Origin: Acidobacteriota bacterium
Lineage (GTDB): Bacteria; Acidobacteriota; Terriglobia; Acidiferrales; UBA7541
Assembly: GCA_003224055.1 (NCBI GenBank)
Contig: QHYE01000053.1
Span: forward strand, 1 to 44,153
DNA: 44,153 nucleotides
Direction of reading: 5' to 3'
The notes under the pieces are model-generated. The model ran no database searches. It was not told the origin of the DNA and saw only the letters and a list, made by a program, of their open reading frames with translations. Position 1 is the first letter of the stretch, and each line of letters begins with the position of its first letter. The position numbers were made by a program, and so were the translations under genes. Shown here in pieces: positions 35,776 to 43,012 of this stretch.

Positions 35776-36209
35776 TTGTTCCTATCCTTGTCCTTCCGGC
35801 CCCATAGACCGCTCGGGACAGCCAGCCCGTGCCCAGCCTCCCCCCAATACCATAGAGGCTTTCTCCAAAGTATAACACCTCAGATTGCAACAGGTTTCTA
35901 CCTCAAAGTGATGCGGCGGAGCAATAACTGTCCTTGCGGCCGGGGTGCCTTGCGATTTTTGTTCTCCTTTCCATTGGACGCACAAAACCCTAAAAGTGTT
36001 GTCAAAATTGGGAGATTCTTTGCCCAATGCCCGTAAGCGCTCGTGATGCAGGGACTAACTGGCCCCTGGGATCCTATAGGGCCGCCTTCTGAGGGGGGCC
36101 GTTCTCCCCTGTTAACACTTCGTTGATGTTTCGCGTCTGACTATTGATACTGGGCATCTCTTGCTGTGGCTTGACCGTGGAATACAACGTTGACTTTCGA
36201 ACCGCAAGC
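35776..36209. other. divergent intergenic region between the HtrA gene and the ECF sigma gene
   Basis: About 430 bases with no convincing gene. It holds the ribosome site of the protease gene (AGGA near 35780 on the minus strand), two adjacent hairpins at 36061-36083 (GGCCC...GGGCC) and 36092-36110 (AGGGG...CCCCT), and the promoter candidate at 36123-36151. Neither hairpin has a T-tract. Confidence 0.55.
36123..36151 (+). promoter_or_regulatory. candidate promoter of the ECF sigma operon
   Basis: TTGATG (36123-36128), 17 bases, GATACT (36146-36151), about 50 bases upstream of the start codon. It resembles a housekeeping promoter. No clear ECF-type GGAAC/GTC pair was recognised, so autoregulation is not supported by what I can see. 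Confidence 0.35.
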
Positions 36210-36788
36210 ATGGAACGTCGGGTTGTGACGGCCCTGCCCGTTTCTGAATTGCAGGATGACGGCGCTCTTGTCAGCTCCGCCCGAGAAGGCGACCGCGCTG
36301 CTTTCGGACGCCTTTACGACCGCTACGCGCGGATGGTGCACGGCATCCTGCTCTCCCGCGTTCCGCCGCCGGAAGTGGACGACCTGGTGCAGGAAGTTTT
36401 TCTGGCGGCGCTGCGCCAGTTGCATGCGCTGCGTGACGTTGCTCGGTTCGGGGCTTGGCTCGCGGTCATCACCCGCAACCGCGCCAATGACTACTACAGA
36501 AAATCCGGGCCCCAGGCGGCTCTCACTGAGCCCGTTTTCGAGGAGCAGCCCGAAGGACGGCCGAATAACCCAGCGGAGGCGCAAGAGGCCGCCATGATTC
36601 TGGCGGTCGTGCGAGCGCTGCCGGAGGCGTACCGCGAGCCACTCATCTTGCGGCTGGTAGAAGGGTTGACGGGCCCAGAGATCGCTACGCGAACTGGATT
36701 GAAACACGGTTCGGTGCGCGTCAATCTCTGTCGAGGCATGCAAATGCTGCGCGAGAGGCTGAATGACAGGGCAAAAGGTGCATCGTGA
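36210..36788 (+). CDS. ECF-type RNA polymerase sigma factor
   Basis: A 192-residue sigma-70 family factor with only regions 2 and 4. Region 2 covers GDRAAFGRLYDRYARMVHGI, then DDLVQEVFLAAL and ARFGAWLAVITRNRANDYYR. Region 4 covers ALPEAYREPLILRLVEGLTG and ATRTGLKHGSVRVNLCRGMQ. A charged linker joins them. The ATG at 36210 was chosen because family similarity begins soon after; no strong ribosome site precedes it, and a GTG about 30 bases upstream is possible. The FecR-like gene directly downstream is the probable anti-sigma partner, so the factor likely responds to an envelope signal. Confidence 0.92.
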   Translation: MERRVVTALPVSELQDDGALVSSAREGDRAAFGRLYDRYARMVHGILLSRVPPPEVDDLVQEVFLAALRQLHALRDVARFGAWLAVITRNRANDYYRKSGPQAALTEPVFEEQPEGRPNNPAEAQEAAMILAVVRALPEAYREPLILRLVEGLTGPEIATRTGLKHGSVRVNLCRGMQMLRERLNDRAKGAS

Positions 36789-36804
36789 GCAGAAAGAACT
36801 ATTT

Positions 36805-37875
36805 ATGAAAGACGATTACTTGTGGGACGGTTCCGGCGAACCGGATCCCGAAATTCAAAAGCTCGAAAAAGTGCTGGGGCGTTATCGCCACGATCGTCCT
36901 GCGCCGTCTTTCGAAAACATTGTGGAAGTTCGCCCCGCAAAAATTCGCTCGCGCTTTCTGAATTTTCCTTTGCCGTTCGCGTTCGGTGCAGCAGCCGCCA
37001 TCCTGGTGGTTGCGGTCACGCTGATTCTTTTCTTGCGCTTGAGACCTGTCCACAATCTGGGACCTGCCTGGGATGTGGCGCGACTGGAGGGCTCGCCGCG
37101 CGTCGGTTCGAAAGCCATCCGCGGAAACGCGGCGATTGGAAAACTGGGCGTTGGACAAACCCTCGAAACGGACGATTCCTCGCGAGCGGCAATCACTTTC
37201 GATGAAACGGGCCGCGTTGAAGTCGAGCGAAGCTCGCGCCTCCGCCTGGTGACCAATGGCCCCGGCCACAAGCGGCTCTCTCTCGAGCGCGGAACGATTC
37301 GCGCCACCATCTGGGCGCCTCCCGGCGAGTTTGTCGTGGATACCCCTTCTGCGGTCGCCGTGGATTTGGGATGCGTCTACACATTGCACGTGGACGATTC
37401 CGGCGCGGGCCTGCTGCGTACCACCATGGGCTGGGTCGGCTTCAAGCTGAGCGGCCACGAATCCTTCATCCCTGCCGGAGCGGTCTGCGCCACGCGCCCG
37501 AAAATCGGCCCGGGCACACCGTACTTTGAGGAGGCCACTCCCGCGTTTATTGAAGCCCTGTCCAAATTTGATTTCGGAGCCAACACGCCGGCGGAACGCA
37601 AAGTCCTGCTCGGCATCATCCTCGCCGATTCGCGCGAGGACGACGCTCTGACTCTCTGGCATCTGCTCTCGCGCGTCACCGATGAGGATCGCCCCCGTGT
37701 CTATGACCGCCTCGCCGCGCTCGCTCCGCCGCCCGCAGGTGTAACTCACGAAGGCATCCTCCGCCTCGACCGCCAGATGCTCGACTCCTGGTGGAACTCC
37801 CTCGGCTACGGCGACGTCGGCCTCTGGCGCATGTACGAGCACGACTGGTCGCAGCGCCCACCCAGGACCAAGTGA
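36805..37875 (+). CDS. FecR-like anti-sigma/regulatory membrane protein
   Basis: A 356-residue single-pass protein. A short cytoplasmic part (MKDDYLWDGSGEPDPEIQKL, residues 1-20) leads to one transmembrane helix (about 57-78). The periplasmic FecR-like beta domain (VGQTLETDDSSRAAITFDET to LGCVYTLHVDD) follows, then a helical C-terminal region. The conserved MKDDYLWDG start at 36805 was preferred to the ATG at 36763, which overlaps the sigma gene. The architecture, cytoplasmic tail plus periplasmic sensor next to an ECF sigma, indicates control of that sigma. The lack of a zinc-binding HxxxCxxC motif excludes the ZAS type. Confidence 0.85.
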   Translation: MKDDYLWDGSGEPDPEIQKLEKVLGRYRHDRPAPSFENIVEVRPAKIRSRFLNFPLPFAFGAAAAILVVAVTLILFLRLRPVHNLGPAWDVARLEGSPRVGSKAIRGNAAIGKLGVGQTLETDDSSRAAITFDETGRVEVERSSRLRLVTNGPGHKRLSLERGTIRATIWAPPGEFVVDTPSAVAVDLGCVYTLHVDDSGAGLLRTTMGWVGFKLSGHESFIPAGAVCATRPKIGPGTPYFEEATPAFIEALSKFDFGANTPAERKVLLGIILADSREDDALTLWHLLSRVTDEDRPRVYDRLAALAPPPAGVTHEGILRLDRQMLDSWWNSLGYGDVGLWRMYEHDWSQRPPRTK

Positions 37876-37972
37876 ATTGGGCACCAGCGCCGGGACGTTG
37901 TTAACAGCTCTCCCTTTTAGGGCGTCTTGTTTCCTCAAGGTTGAAACAATTCGGAAGGAGACTAGAAAATCC

Positions 37973-38698
37973 ATGACATCCCAACTGATTCGTTCGCCCC
38001 GGTTTGCCATCGCGCTGATTGCGGCACTGCTGTGTTTTGCGGCTGTCGCACGAGCAGGGCCGCCGCTCATCTGCCACGCCATTGAAATCGGAAACGCAAA
38101 ATCCTTGCCTTGGACCAGCCACAACTGGAACCTCAGCGGCGGCGAAACCTACGACACGAAGAATCTCGTCCGAGACACGCTGGACATTCTCGGTCCCAAC
38201 ATTCCCGTGCTCGTTCGAATGGAAACGCTTCGCCGCGCCACGCTCTACGCCGGCAAAGATCCCGTCGCGGCAAAAGAACTGCTCGCGAAGCTTCACGCCC
38301 GCGCGACGGCCGCGGAATCTTCGGGCCACCCGGATGCACTGGCCTGGTTCGACGTCGGCTACCTCGCAGAAGCCTACAAACAGTGGATTGGCCAAACCTG
38401 GATGCGCGTTTCGAAAGACGAGCAGAATCCCGCGGCGGGAGTTGACGGCTACGCCTTCGTGAAAAAGGCGCTCGCTCTGCGCGGCCCCTCTCAAAATGGC
38501 AACGACGCGCAAATGGAATTTGCCGCCGCGCTGATCACTCTTTCCGGTCCGCGCGACGCCCACCGCGAACACGCCCAGAAAGCCATCGCCGGCGCCAAGA
38601 GCGATCCTCTCCTGGCCCAAAATCTCGCAAGCCGTTTCACTGGTCCCCAGTCCGAAACCATTTCCGAATTGCTCGCCAAGAACGTCAGTTCGAATTGA
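37973..38698 (+). CDS. secreted protein of unknown function
   Basis: I do not recognise this 241-residue family. It has a signal peptide (FAIALIAALLCFAAVARAGP), an early Cys in PPLICHAIEIG, and a largely helical, TPR-like remainder (LVRMETLRRATLYAGKDPVA, AKELLAKLHARATAAESSG, FDVGYLAEAYKQW, EFAAALITLSGPRDAHREHA). I chose ATG 37973, after which the signal peptide begins; GGAAGGAG lies about 12 bases ahead. It follows the FecR-like gene by about 100 bases on the same strand and may be a target or an accessory of that sigma system. Confidence 0.75.
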   Translation: MTSQLIRSPRFAIALIAALLCFAAVARAGPPLICHAIEIGNAKSLPWTSHNWNLSGGETYDTKNLVRDTLDILGPNIPVLVRMETLRRATLYAGKDPVAAKELLAKLHARATAAESSGHPDALAWFDVGYLAEAYKQWIGQTWMRVSKDEQNPAAGVDGYAFVKKALALRGPSQNGNDAQMEFAAALITLSGPRDAHREHAQKAIAGAKSDPLLAQNLASRFTGPQSETISELLAKNVSSN

Positions 38699-38721
38699 AG
38701 CGAGTGTAAATTCGAATTGAA
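38689..38721. repeat. 11-bp direct repeat at the end of the secreted-protein gene
   Basis: TTCGAATTGAA occurs at 38689-38699 and again at 38711-38721, a 22-base period. The first copy contains the TGA stop. It may be a duplication scar; no function is assigned. Confidence 0.5.
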
Positions 38722-38770
38722 ATTGCCGGTCCGTGGTCGTCCCCGGGCCGCGCGCCACGGCGGGCGTTTG

Positions 38771-38811
38771 GTTTGCTGCGCAAACTAGATTGCCTTGCAT
38801 TCTAGTTTGCG
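38771..38811 (+). other. mutually exclusive hairpins downstream of the secreted-protein gene
   Basis: CGCAAACTAGA (38779-38789) pairs perfectly with TCTAGTTTGCG (38801-38811) across an 11-base loop. The upstream GTTTGC (38771-38776) can instead pair with GCAAAC (38780-38785). The larger hairpin may end the upstream transcript, although only a weak T-run follows. Confidence 0.4.
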
Positions 38812-38852
38812 GTTTCACTCCTTTGGGGGAGGGAATCCAGCAAAAGACGCTC

Positions 38853-38881
38853 TTGACATCCGCAACCCACTAAGGCATAAA
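38853..38881 (+). promoter_or_regulatory. promoter of the SAM-regulated leader
   Basis: A perfect -35 TTGACA (38853-38858), 17 bases, then CATAAA (38876-38881). Transcription should begin near 38888, some 45 bases before the riboswitch core and about 295 bases before the first codon. Confidence 0.75.
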
Positions 38882-38933
38882 AGGGTTAGCTGGCGTTGTG
38901 GTGAGTGTGGCGGTTTTGCAGTCACGCTAGAAA

Positions 38934-38982
<49 letters not shown>

Positions 38983-39011
38983 TTTTCGAGCTTCCCAGAA
39001 GATTTTCTGAG

Positions 39012-39050
39012 ACCCTCCGAGCACTTTGGCACGGAGGGTTTTTCGTTTTT
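39012..39050 (+). terminator. intrinsic terminator in the leader of the thrC-like gene
   Basis: ACCCTCCG (39012-39019) pairs with CGGAGGGT (39032-39039) across a 12-base loop and is followed by TTTTTCGTTTTT. It lies 30 bases after the riboswitch core and 134 bases before the first codon, as expected for transcription attenuation. Confidence 0.85.
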
Positions 39051-39183
39051 CTCCTCCGCGCTGCCCGAATCGAACACCACGTTTTGGACGATTGCTATCC
39101 TGGGCGAAGCGCGCCTTTGCGCTCCGGCTGGGTTTGCGGAGCGAAGGATCTCAACCGATCCGTCGCCGCACCATGAAAGGTGA

Positions 39184-40449
39184 ATGAAGATGTCTCTCCA
39201 CTACGAACTGCGATGCAGAGAATGCGGCAAGACCTGGGGCAACGCTCCGCGCTCGTTCTGCGAAGACTGCTTCTCTCCCCTCGAAGTCGCTTACGACTAC
39301 GTATCGCTGAAAAAGATCGTTCGCCGCGAGAATCTCGCCGCTCGTTACTTCAATATGTGGCGCTACTCCGAGCTTCTTCCTCTACCTGACGATTTCGTCG
39401 CACGCAGCGCGGTCGGCGGCACTCCACTCGTCGCATCGCGGAAGCTCGCCGCAAAGTGGGGCTTGAAGAATCTCTATTTCAAGAACGACGCCGTCTGCTT
39501 CCCTTCTCTCTCCTTCAAGGACCGCGTCGTGGCCACCGCTCTCGCCGCCGCTCGCCGATTTAATTTCACGACCGTCGGCTGTTCCTCCACTGGCAATCTT
39601 GCCAACGCCGTCGCCGCGCAAGCCGCGCAGCAGGGATTCGACGCATGCGTCTTCATCCCCGCCGATCTCGAGCCGGCAAAAGTTCTCAATACTGCGGTCT
39701 ACGGCGCGCGCATCGTGCGCATCAACGGCAACTACGACCACGTCAACCGGCTCTGCGCGCAGATCGCCGACCGCTTCCAATGGGGACTCGTCAACGTCAA
39801 CCTGCGCCCCTATTATTCCGAAGGCTCGAAAACACATGGCTACGAAATCGCCGAGCAGCTCGGCTGGGCGCTTCCGGACAACGTCGTGGTTCCGATGGCC
39901 GGCGGTTCGCTCATCACAAAAATTGCGAAAGCATTTCGCGAATTGGTTATGCTCGGTTGGGTGGAAGCAAAGCCGGTAAAATTCTTCGGTGCGCAAGCAA
40001 CGGGCTGTTCGCCAATCTCGGACGGCGTGAAGCGCAATCTCCAGCGCTTTGAGCCGCAAAAACCAAATACTATCGCGCGTTCTCTCGCCATTGGCAATCC
40101 TGCGGACGGGCCGTATGCCATCAAGCTGATCCGCGAGTCCGGCGGCTGGGCCGAAGATGTTTCCGATCCGCAAATCGTGGACGCCATCAAGCTGCTCGCT
40201 GAAACCGAAGGCATCTTCACGGAAACCGCGGGAGGAGTCACCGCAGGCGTCACGCAAAAACTCGTCGGGCAAAATCGCATCAAGCCGGAGGAAACCACGG
40301 TCGTCTGCATCACCGGGAACGGCTTGAAAACTACCGACGCCATCGCCGCGGAATTTCCGGCCACCGAAGCAATCGCCCCGCGCCTCGACGCGTTCGAGGC
40401 TTACCTCGACGCGCAACTTGGCACCACGGCTGCGAGTGCGAGAGCGTAA
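39184..40449 (+). CDS. thrC: threonine synthase-like PLP enzyme under SAM riboswitch control
   Basis: A fold-type II PLP enzyme of 421 residues. An N-terminal zinc ribbon is visible (Cys11, Cys14, Cys26, Cys29). The Schiff-base Lys112 is in PSLSFKDRVV; the phosphate-binding loop is SSTGNLAN (134-141). Further marks are VNVNLRPYYSEGSKTHGYEI, ATGCSPISDGV, SLAIGNPADGPYA and TETAGGVTAGVTQKL. Threonine synthases act on O-phosphohomoserine, and this is the standard label. However, the loop reads SSTGNLAN rather than the common SSGNTGAS. The gene is read through a SAM-sensing leader and is followed within 29 bases by a CysO/ThiS-like sulfur carrier. A role in sulfur transfer to make homocysteine is therefore possible. 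Start ATG 39184 after AGGTG; ATG 39190 is an alternative. Confidence 0.88.
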   Translation: MKMSLHYELRCRECGKTWGNAPRSFCEDCFSPLEVAYDYVSLKKIVRRENLAARYFNMWRYSELLPLPDDFVARSAVGGTPLVASRKLAAKWGLKNLYFKNDAVCFPSLSFKDRVVATALAAARRFNFTTVGCSSTGNLANAVAAQAAQQGFDACVFIPADLEPAKVLNTAVYGARIVRINGNYDHVNRLCAQIADRFQWGLVNVNLRPYYSEGSKTHGYEIAEQLGWALPDNVVVPMAGGSLITKIAKAFRELVMLGWVEAKPVKFFGAQATGCSPISDGVKRNLQRFEPQKPNTIARSLAIGNPADGPYAIKLIRESGGWAEDVSDPQIVDAIKLLAETEGIFTETAGGVTAGVTQKLVGQNRIKPEETTVVCITGNGLKTTDAIAAEFPATEAIAPRLDAFEAYLDAQLGTTAASARA

Positions 40450-40478
40450 GGAAGAATTTCATCCAAGGAGAATTGGAA

Positions 40479-40760
40479 ATGCCAGTAATCATCGAAATCC
40501 CGACAGCGTTTCGCCGCTTCACCAAAGGCGCGCCAAAAGTAGACTGTAGCGCCGCCACCGTCGCCGAGGCTCTGAACGAACTCACCGCGCGGTTCCCCGA
40601 TCTTTCGCGCCACGTGCGCGACGATCAGGGCCAGATTCGCCAATTCCTCAACGTCTATCTCAACGAAGAAGACATTCGCTTCCTCGGCGGCGAATCCTGC
40701 TGCCTCAAGGAAGGCGATCGCGTTCTCCTCGTCCCCTCCATTGCCGGAGGATCCGAGTAA
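40479..40760 (+). CDS. MoaD/ThiS/CysO-family sulfur carrier protein
   Basis: A 93-residue ubiquitin-fold protein. MPVIIEIPTAFRRFTKGAPK, FLNVYLNEEDIRFLGG and the ending LLVPSIAGG are strikingly like Mycobacterium tuberculosis CysO, the thiocarboxylate donor for cysteine synthase CysM. In such proteins the C-terminal Gly-Gly is adenylated by an E1-like enzyme and sulfurated. Here Gly90-Gly91 is followed by Ser-Glu, so a protease would have to expose the Gly-Gly, as is known for QbsE and for the HcyS system of Wolinella. AAGGAG lies eight bases before the ATG. It is coupled to the ThrC-like gene (29-base gap). No E1 or JAMM protease gene is in this window. Confidence 0.87.
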   Translation: MPVIIEIPTAFRRFTKGAPKVDCSAATVAEALNELTARFPDLSRHVRDDQGQIRQFLNVYLNEEDIRFLGGESCCLKEGDRVLLVPSIAGGSE

Positions 40761-40858
40761 TTCCGGCGACCAAGTTTCCGGCTGGATCCCTGCAACAGGC
40801 ACGGCTCCACGTCCTCCGTTCGTGCTAGGCTGAAGTTTCTCCATCGGGAGGAATTTCA

Positions 40859-41170
40859 ATGCCATATTTCGCGCTCATGTACGACATGGTTGATGATTTC
40901 GTCGCTCGGCGCGCCGCGTATCGCGAAGAACACCTTCGCCTGGCGCGCGAATCGTATGCGCGGGGCGAATTGGTTCTGGCAGGTGCTCTCGCCGATTCGC
41001 CGGCGGGCGCGCTCCTTGTCTTCAACTCTGGCGATGCGACTGCCGCCGAGCATTTCGCGCATAACGATCCTTACGTCAAGAATGGCGTCGCAAAGCAATG
41101 GAAGGTTCGTCCCTGGACGGTAGTCGTGGGCAACGAGGAGCCCCGCGTTAGATCGGCGGAGACCGACTAA
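40859..41170 (+). CDS. YciI-like protein (YCII domain)
   Basis: A 103-residue ferredoxin-like-fold protein of the YCII family: MPYFALMYDMVDDFVARRAA, YREEHLRLARESYARGELVL, PAGALLVFNS and HFAHNDPYVKNGV. The conserved His (His25) and Asp of NDPYV form the putative active-site pair of the family, whose general function is unknown (some members are dehydrochlorinase- or muconolactone-isomerase-like). A GGGAGGAA ribosome site precedes the ATG. It may be read from the SAM-regulated promoter or alone; the gap to the sulfur carrier is 98 bases. The next gene follows by one base. Confidence 0.85.
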   Translation: MPYFALMYDMVDDFVARRAAYREEHLRLARESYARGELVLAGALADSPAGALLVFNSGDATAAEHFAHNDPYVKNGVAKQWKVRPWTVVVGNEEPRVRSAETD

Positions 41171-41171
41171 C

Positions 41172-41492
41172 ATGATCCTCCGCCTCTGGTCCGCGCGCAC
41201 GACACATGTTCAATCGGGAGCGTACCTGCAACATTTCTCCAACCAGGTCCTGCCCACTCTTCGAAGATTCGGCGGATATGTTTCGTCGTCGGTTCTTACG
41301 CGTCCTGCCGAAAGTGCGGTCGAGATTCTAGTCATGACCGTCTGGCAATCCAACTCTGCGATTGACGCGTTCGCTGGCCCCGACCGTGAAGCCGCTGTCG
41401 TCGCGCCCGAAGCCGCGGCTCTTCTAACCGACTACGACCGCCGCGTCCGCCACTTTGAGGTCGCCACGACCGACAATCTCTCTTTCGGCTAA
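41172..41492 (+). CDS. antibiotic biosynthesis monooxygenase (ABM)-like dimeric alpha-beta barrel protein
   Basis: A 106-residue protein with the ABM/dimeric ferredoxin-like pattern: start MILRLWSARTTHVQSGAYLQ, strand GGYVSSSVLTR, then VEILVMTVWQSNSAIDAFAG and a long C-terminal helix ending in RRVRHFEVA. Members are small cofactor-free oxygenases, heme-degrading enzymes or binding proteins; residues that would decide are not recognisable. It starts one base after the YciI-like gene, so the two are co-translated and perhaps act together. Confidence 0.7.
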   Translation: MILRLWSARTTHVQSGAYLQHFSNQVLPTLRRFGGYVSSSVLTRPAESAVEILVMTVWQSNSAIDAFAGPDREAAVVAPEAAALLTDYDRRVRHFEVATTDNLSFG

Positions 41493-41572
41493 TTCCGCCG
41501 CGGTTCCCCAAATACAGGAAACATTTCGCCCCAGAACTTCGTTTCTTGGGTAGCAGCAGAAGGAGTGTGTCC

Positions 41573-42178
41573 ATGCATAACACCGTTCGTTTTCTCGCCC
41601 TTGCGATTCTCTCCGCCCCGCTTGTTCTCGCCCAATCCAAAAAGATCGAAGCCACGGACCTGCCAAGTCACCCTTTCCAGGTTGCGTTTCCCCCCGGAAA
41701 CCAGCTCAAAATGTATCTGCGTTCCGGGGACTTCCGCGTTATCGGTCGCGAGGACGACAAAATCACCGTCCGCGTCGAAGCCAAAGACCCAGAGAAGGCC
41801 AAAGAAATCAAAGTTCGCTTCCAGAAATTCGACCATTCCGCCGAACTGAGCATTTCCGGCGGCCCAAAGAACGGCGTGCAGATCACCGTCGAAATCCCAA
41901 GATCCACGGGGCTTTTTGTTCGCATGCCTGCAGGACAGTTGGAACTGAGCGACATCACGGGAGACAAAAATGTTCAGCTTCACGCCGGCGAGCTGATCGT
42001 TGGCGTTGGCAATCCCGCGGACTACTCGCACGTGGAAGCTTCTGTCACGACGGGCGGACTCGAGGCGGCGCCGTTCGGCGAATCCCACGGCGGCTTGTTT
42101 CGCTCGTTTCACAAGGAAGGCAACGGCAAGTACAAGCTATATGCTCACGTCGGAGCCGGCGATCTGACCCTGCGGTAA
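41573..42178 (+). CDS. secreted beta-strand-repeat protein (DUF4097-like)
   Basis: A 201-residue exported protein: signal peptide FLALAILSAPLVLAQ, then repeated short beta strands (MYLRSGDFRVIGREDDKITV, AELSISGGPKNGVQITVEIP, FVRMPAGQLELSDITGDKNV, LIVGVGNPADYSHVEASV, YKLYAHVGAGDLTLR). This is the pattern of the right-handed beta-helix/adhesin-like DUF4097 group. Function unknown; probably surface or periplasmic. AAGGAG lies nine bases upstream of the chosen ATG. Confidence 0.78.
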   Translation: MHNTVRFLALAILSAPLVLAQSKKIEATDLPSHPFQVAFPPGNQLKMYLRSGDFRVIGREDDKITVRVEAKDPEKAKEIKVRFQKFDHSAELSISGGPKNGVQITVEIPRSTGLFVRMPAGQLELSDITGDKNVQLHAGELIVGVGNPADYSHVEASVTTGGLEAAPFGESHGGLFRSFHKEGNGKYKLYAHVGAGDLTLR

Positions 42179-42244
42179 GAAGGCCAGGTCTCCGGTGGGC
42201 AAGAAACCGCGCAACATTCCGCGCTGGCCTGTGTTTGATAGGGT

Positions 42245-42352
42245 ATGAGGCCACGGCTCCTTATCTACGCTCTCGCTTCCCTGTTCCTGCTGGCGTTCCA
42301 TGCGCCCGTGAAAGCAATCGTTTCTCTTTTCGCTGACGTCCGCCGGTCCTAG
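42245..42352 (+). CDS. possible small hydrophobic protein
   Basis: A 35-codon frame starting MRPRLLIYALASLFLLAFHA with a basic N-terminus, one hydrophobic helix and a basic end. It looks like a signal peptide or a one-helix membrane peptide, with no family match I can name and only a weak ribosome site (AGGG). The rest of the gap 42179-42441 shows no other gene. Confidence 0.22.
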   Translation: MRPRLLIYALASLFLLAFHAPVKAIVSLFADVRRS

Positions 42353-42441
42353 CCTTACGCAAGTCACTTCTCTATTCCTTCGCGTCAAATCCATTCGCCA
42401 GTGAGCCTTCTTCGCGTACACTATGTTCTTCCCGAAATTGT

Positions 42442-42933
42442 CTAAAGCAAACTCAGTTGACGGCTTTCCAGATCCAGCAATTTTTTCTTGTTCGCAAGGC
42501 CGCCCCCAAAACCGGTCAGGCTTCCGTTGCTGCCGATCACGCGATGGCAAGGAACAATGATCGGAATGGGATTGCAGGCATTCGCAAGTCCCACCGCGCG
42601 CACCGCCTTGGGATCTCCAATCTTTTGCGCCAGTTGCCCATACGAAATGGTTTCGCCGTACGGAATGGTCCGCAGGCTGTTCCATACGCGGAGTTGAAAC
42701 TCCGTTCCTTCCGGCGCCAGCCGCAATTCAAACTCTCTTAATTCGCCGACAAAGTATGCCTGCAACTGCCGGATGACTTCGGCAAACGGAGCTTTGTCTT
42801 CCTTCCACTCCGGCTGCACAGGCGCGGCTCGCTTGCTGCTTTCAAAGCTCACCAGCCGCAGGCCCTGCGCGTCAGCGGCCAAAAGCAATTTGCCAACAGG
42901 GCTATCGATCCGCGTGTAGGAAACTTCGCTCAT
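42442..42933 (-). CDS. ogt: methylated-DNA--protein-cysteine methyltransferase
   Basis: A suicide DNA-repair protein that takes methyl groups from O6-methylguanine and O4-methylthymine onto its own cysteine. The 163-residue form is the Ogt/MGMT type without the Ada sensor domain. The acceptor Cys129 lies in NPIPIIVPCHRVIGSNG. The helix-turn-helix and Asn hinge (YGETISYGQLAQKIG, GLANACNP) and the late GFGGGLANKKKLLDLE segment are standard. It stands alone between a secreted-protein gene and a minus-strand oxidoreductase gene, with about 80 bases to the latter's stop. Confidence 0.94.
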   Translation of the reverse strand: MSEVSYTRIDSPVGKLLLAADAQGLRLVSFESSKRAAPVQPEWKEDKAPFAEVIRQLQAYFVGELREFELRLAPEGTEFQLRVWNSLRTIPYGETISYGQLAQKIGDPKAVRAVGLANACNPIPIIVPCHRVIGSNGSLTGFGGGLANKKKLLDLESRQLSLL

Positions 42934-43012
42934 CGGGCTTCACCACCTCCCGCAATCCGGGATCACCCAACTGCAAGATCTTCCGAATCGCCATGGCCTT
43001 TGCTCCCTGCCC

